Shown here one piece after another: positions 63,413 through 64,000 of a stretch of DNA of 64,000 nt. The position numbers and the translations under genes are program-made. This DNA is from Roseomonas sp. GC11 (GTDB lineage Bacteria; Pseudomonadota; Alphaproteobacteria; Acetobacterales; Acetobacteraceae): assembly GCF_024437745.1 (NCBI RefSeq), contig NZ_JANFNY010000016.1, positions 1 through 64,000 on the forward strand, read 5' to 3'. The stretch's first letter is position 1; every line of letters begins with the position of its first letter. The notes under the pieces were generated by a model, which was not told the origin of the DNA, did not search any database, and was given only the letters and a program-made list of their open reading frames with translations.

Positions 63413-64000
63413 AGGGCAAGCGCTCACGCGGGGCGCTGCGTGCCTTCCTCGCCGCCGAGGAAGAGGCGCTGCCCGACCCGCGCGCCGGGGAGCTCGCCAC
63501 GCTCTCGGCGGAGGAGGCGGAGGGGCTGGCGACGCTGCGCGAGGTCTTCGCCGGCACCGCCCTGCCGGAGGATGCGGCGCGGCTGCGGCAGGTGCTGCGC
63601 GCCCGCGCCGAGATCCGCAAGGAATGGGGCGATGCGCGGGACAGTTTCCTGGCCATCGGCCGCACGCTGCTGGAACTGGAGCGCAGCCTCAGCCGGGAGG
63701 AGTGGCAGCGGTTGCGCCAGGGGACGGAGCGGCTTTTTCCCTTCTCCGACGCCACGGCGACGCAGCTGCGCCAGATCGCCCGCGCGGTGGAGAGCGGCCG
63801 CCTGCCGGCCCAGGACTGCCCCGGCTCCTATGGCACCGCCTATCAGCTGACCCTGCTGAATGACCGCCAGTGGCAGGCGGCCAGAGCGCAGGGGCTGATC
63901 CGGCCTGATGTGACGCGGCGGGAAATCCAGGCGCTGCGCCAGGCTCTCCCTGCCGCGCCCGCGCCGGAATTGCAGCGGCTGCGCCAGCGGCGCGCCCATC
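63409..64000 (+). CDS. DUF3102-like DNA-binding partner of the ParA-like ATPase (3' end missing)
   Basis: A GTG start overlaps the parA-like stop codon (GTGA). The 197 visible codons begin MKGKRSRGALRAFLAAEEEA, followed by an acidic helix. Residues 70-135 contain KEWGDARDSFLAIGRTLLEL, then REEWQRLRQG and FPFSDATATQLRQIARAVESG, a layout like DUF3102 proteins, where a short helical stretch precedes a small helix-turn-helix. The family is often found with ParA on alphaproteobacterial replicons. It would be the adaptor linking the ATPase to its DNA site or cargo (inference). It is truncated by the window edge. Confidence 0.65.
   Translation, partial: MKGKRSRGALRAFLAAEEEALPDPRAGELATLSAEEAEGLATLREVFAGTALPEDAARLRQVLRARAEIRKEWGDARDSFLAIGRTLLELERSLSREEWQRLRQGTERLFPFSDATATQLRQIARAVESGRLPAQDCPGSYGTAYQLTLLNDRQWQAARAQGLIRPDVTRREIQALRQALPAAPAPELQRLRQRRAH

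Overview
The window looks like a piece of a GC-rich alphaproteobacterial genome, most likely Acetobacteraceae (Roseomonas-like). This is inferred from the very high GC content with GC-rich third codon positions, the family content (several dipeptide-type ABC operons, DUF3297, Tat-exported solute-binding proteins, a DUF3102-like partition partner) and the dispersed intergenic repeats. No rRNA, tRNA, CRISPR array, phage or intact insertion sequence was seen. About 60 genes are called; almost all are chromosomal-style metabolic genes.

Layout. 0-3 kb: a probable cysE fragment, a DUF938 methyltransferase, small envelope proteins and a dienelactone-hydrolase-like protein. 3-19.5 kb: an amine/nitrogen catabolism region with two HAD type II hydrolases, an Lrp regulator, a GNAT protein, a DAO-type FAD oxidoreductase, a leftward dipeptide-type ABC transporter, a GabT-like aminotransferase, a GabD-like dehydrogenase, an agmatinase and an SDR epimerase. 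A route agmatine to putrescine to GABA to succinate can be drawn from these (inference). 19.5-29.6 kb: an Asp/Glu racemase-family protein, a lactonase-like amidohydrolase overlapping a FucU mutarotase, a flavin monooxygenase, a second complete dipeptide-type ABC operon and a GntR regulator. 29.8-33.9 kb: an alpha/beta hydrolase, an unknown 535-aa protein and a class III aminotransferase. 34-37 kb: modABC-modE with a ModE-type operator in front. 37-42.6 kb: a chemoreceptor, a racemase-family protein, DUF3297, and an old yellow enzyme divergent from a TetR regulator. 42.6-52.2 kb: a surface-glycan island with a tandem two-domain glycosyltransferase, two further GT4 enzymes, a capsule-synthesis-like protein and three proteins of unknown function. 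52.3-58 kb: asparaginase, then oxyR divergent from catalase, followed by hemC-hemH. 58.3-62.4 kb: a stress-type glycine-zipper protein, a lytic transglycosylase, glucokinase and a metallo-beta-lactamase-fold hydrolase. 62.7 kb to the end: a ParA-like ATPase translationally coupled to a DUF3102-like protein cut by the window edge.

Non-coding structure is the most striking part. One family of multi-hairpin GC-rich repeats occurs three times, always between convergent genes. A second family of A/T-rich perfect hairpins (arm core GGTTCTTTTTT) occurs at least five times, with related variants, and stands out against the GC-rich background. A 164-bp element with perfect 17-bp inverted ends lies behind hemH. 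Clear candidate operators precede modA, katA, the metallo-hydrolase gene and the old yellow enzyme/TetR pair.
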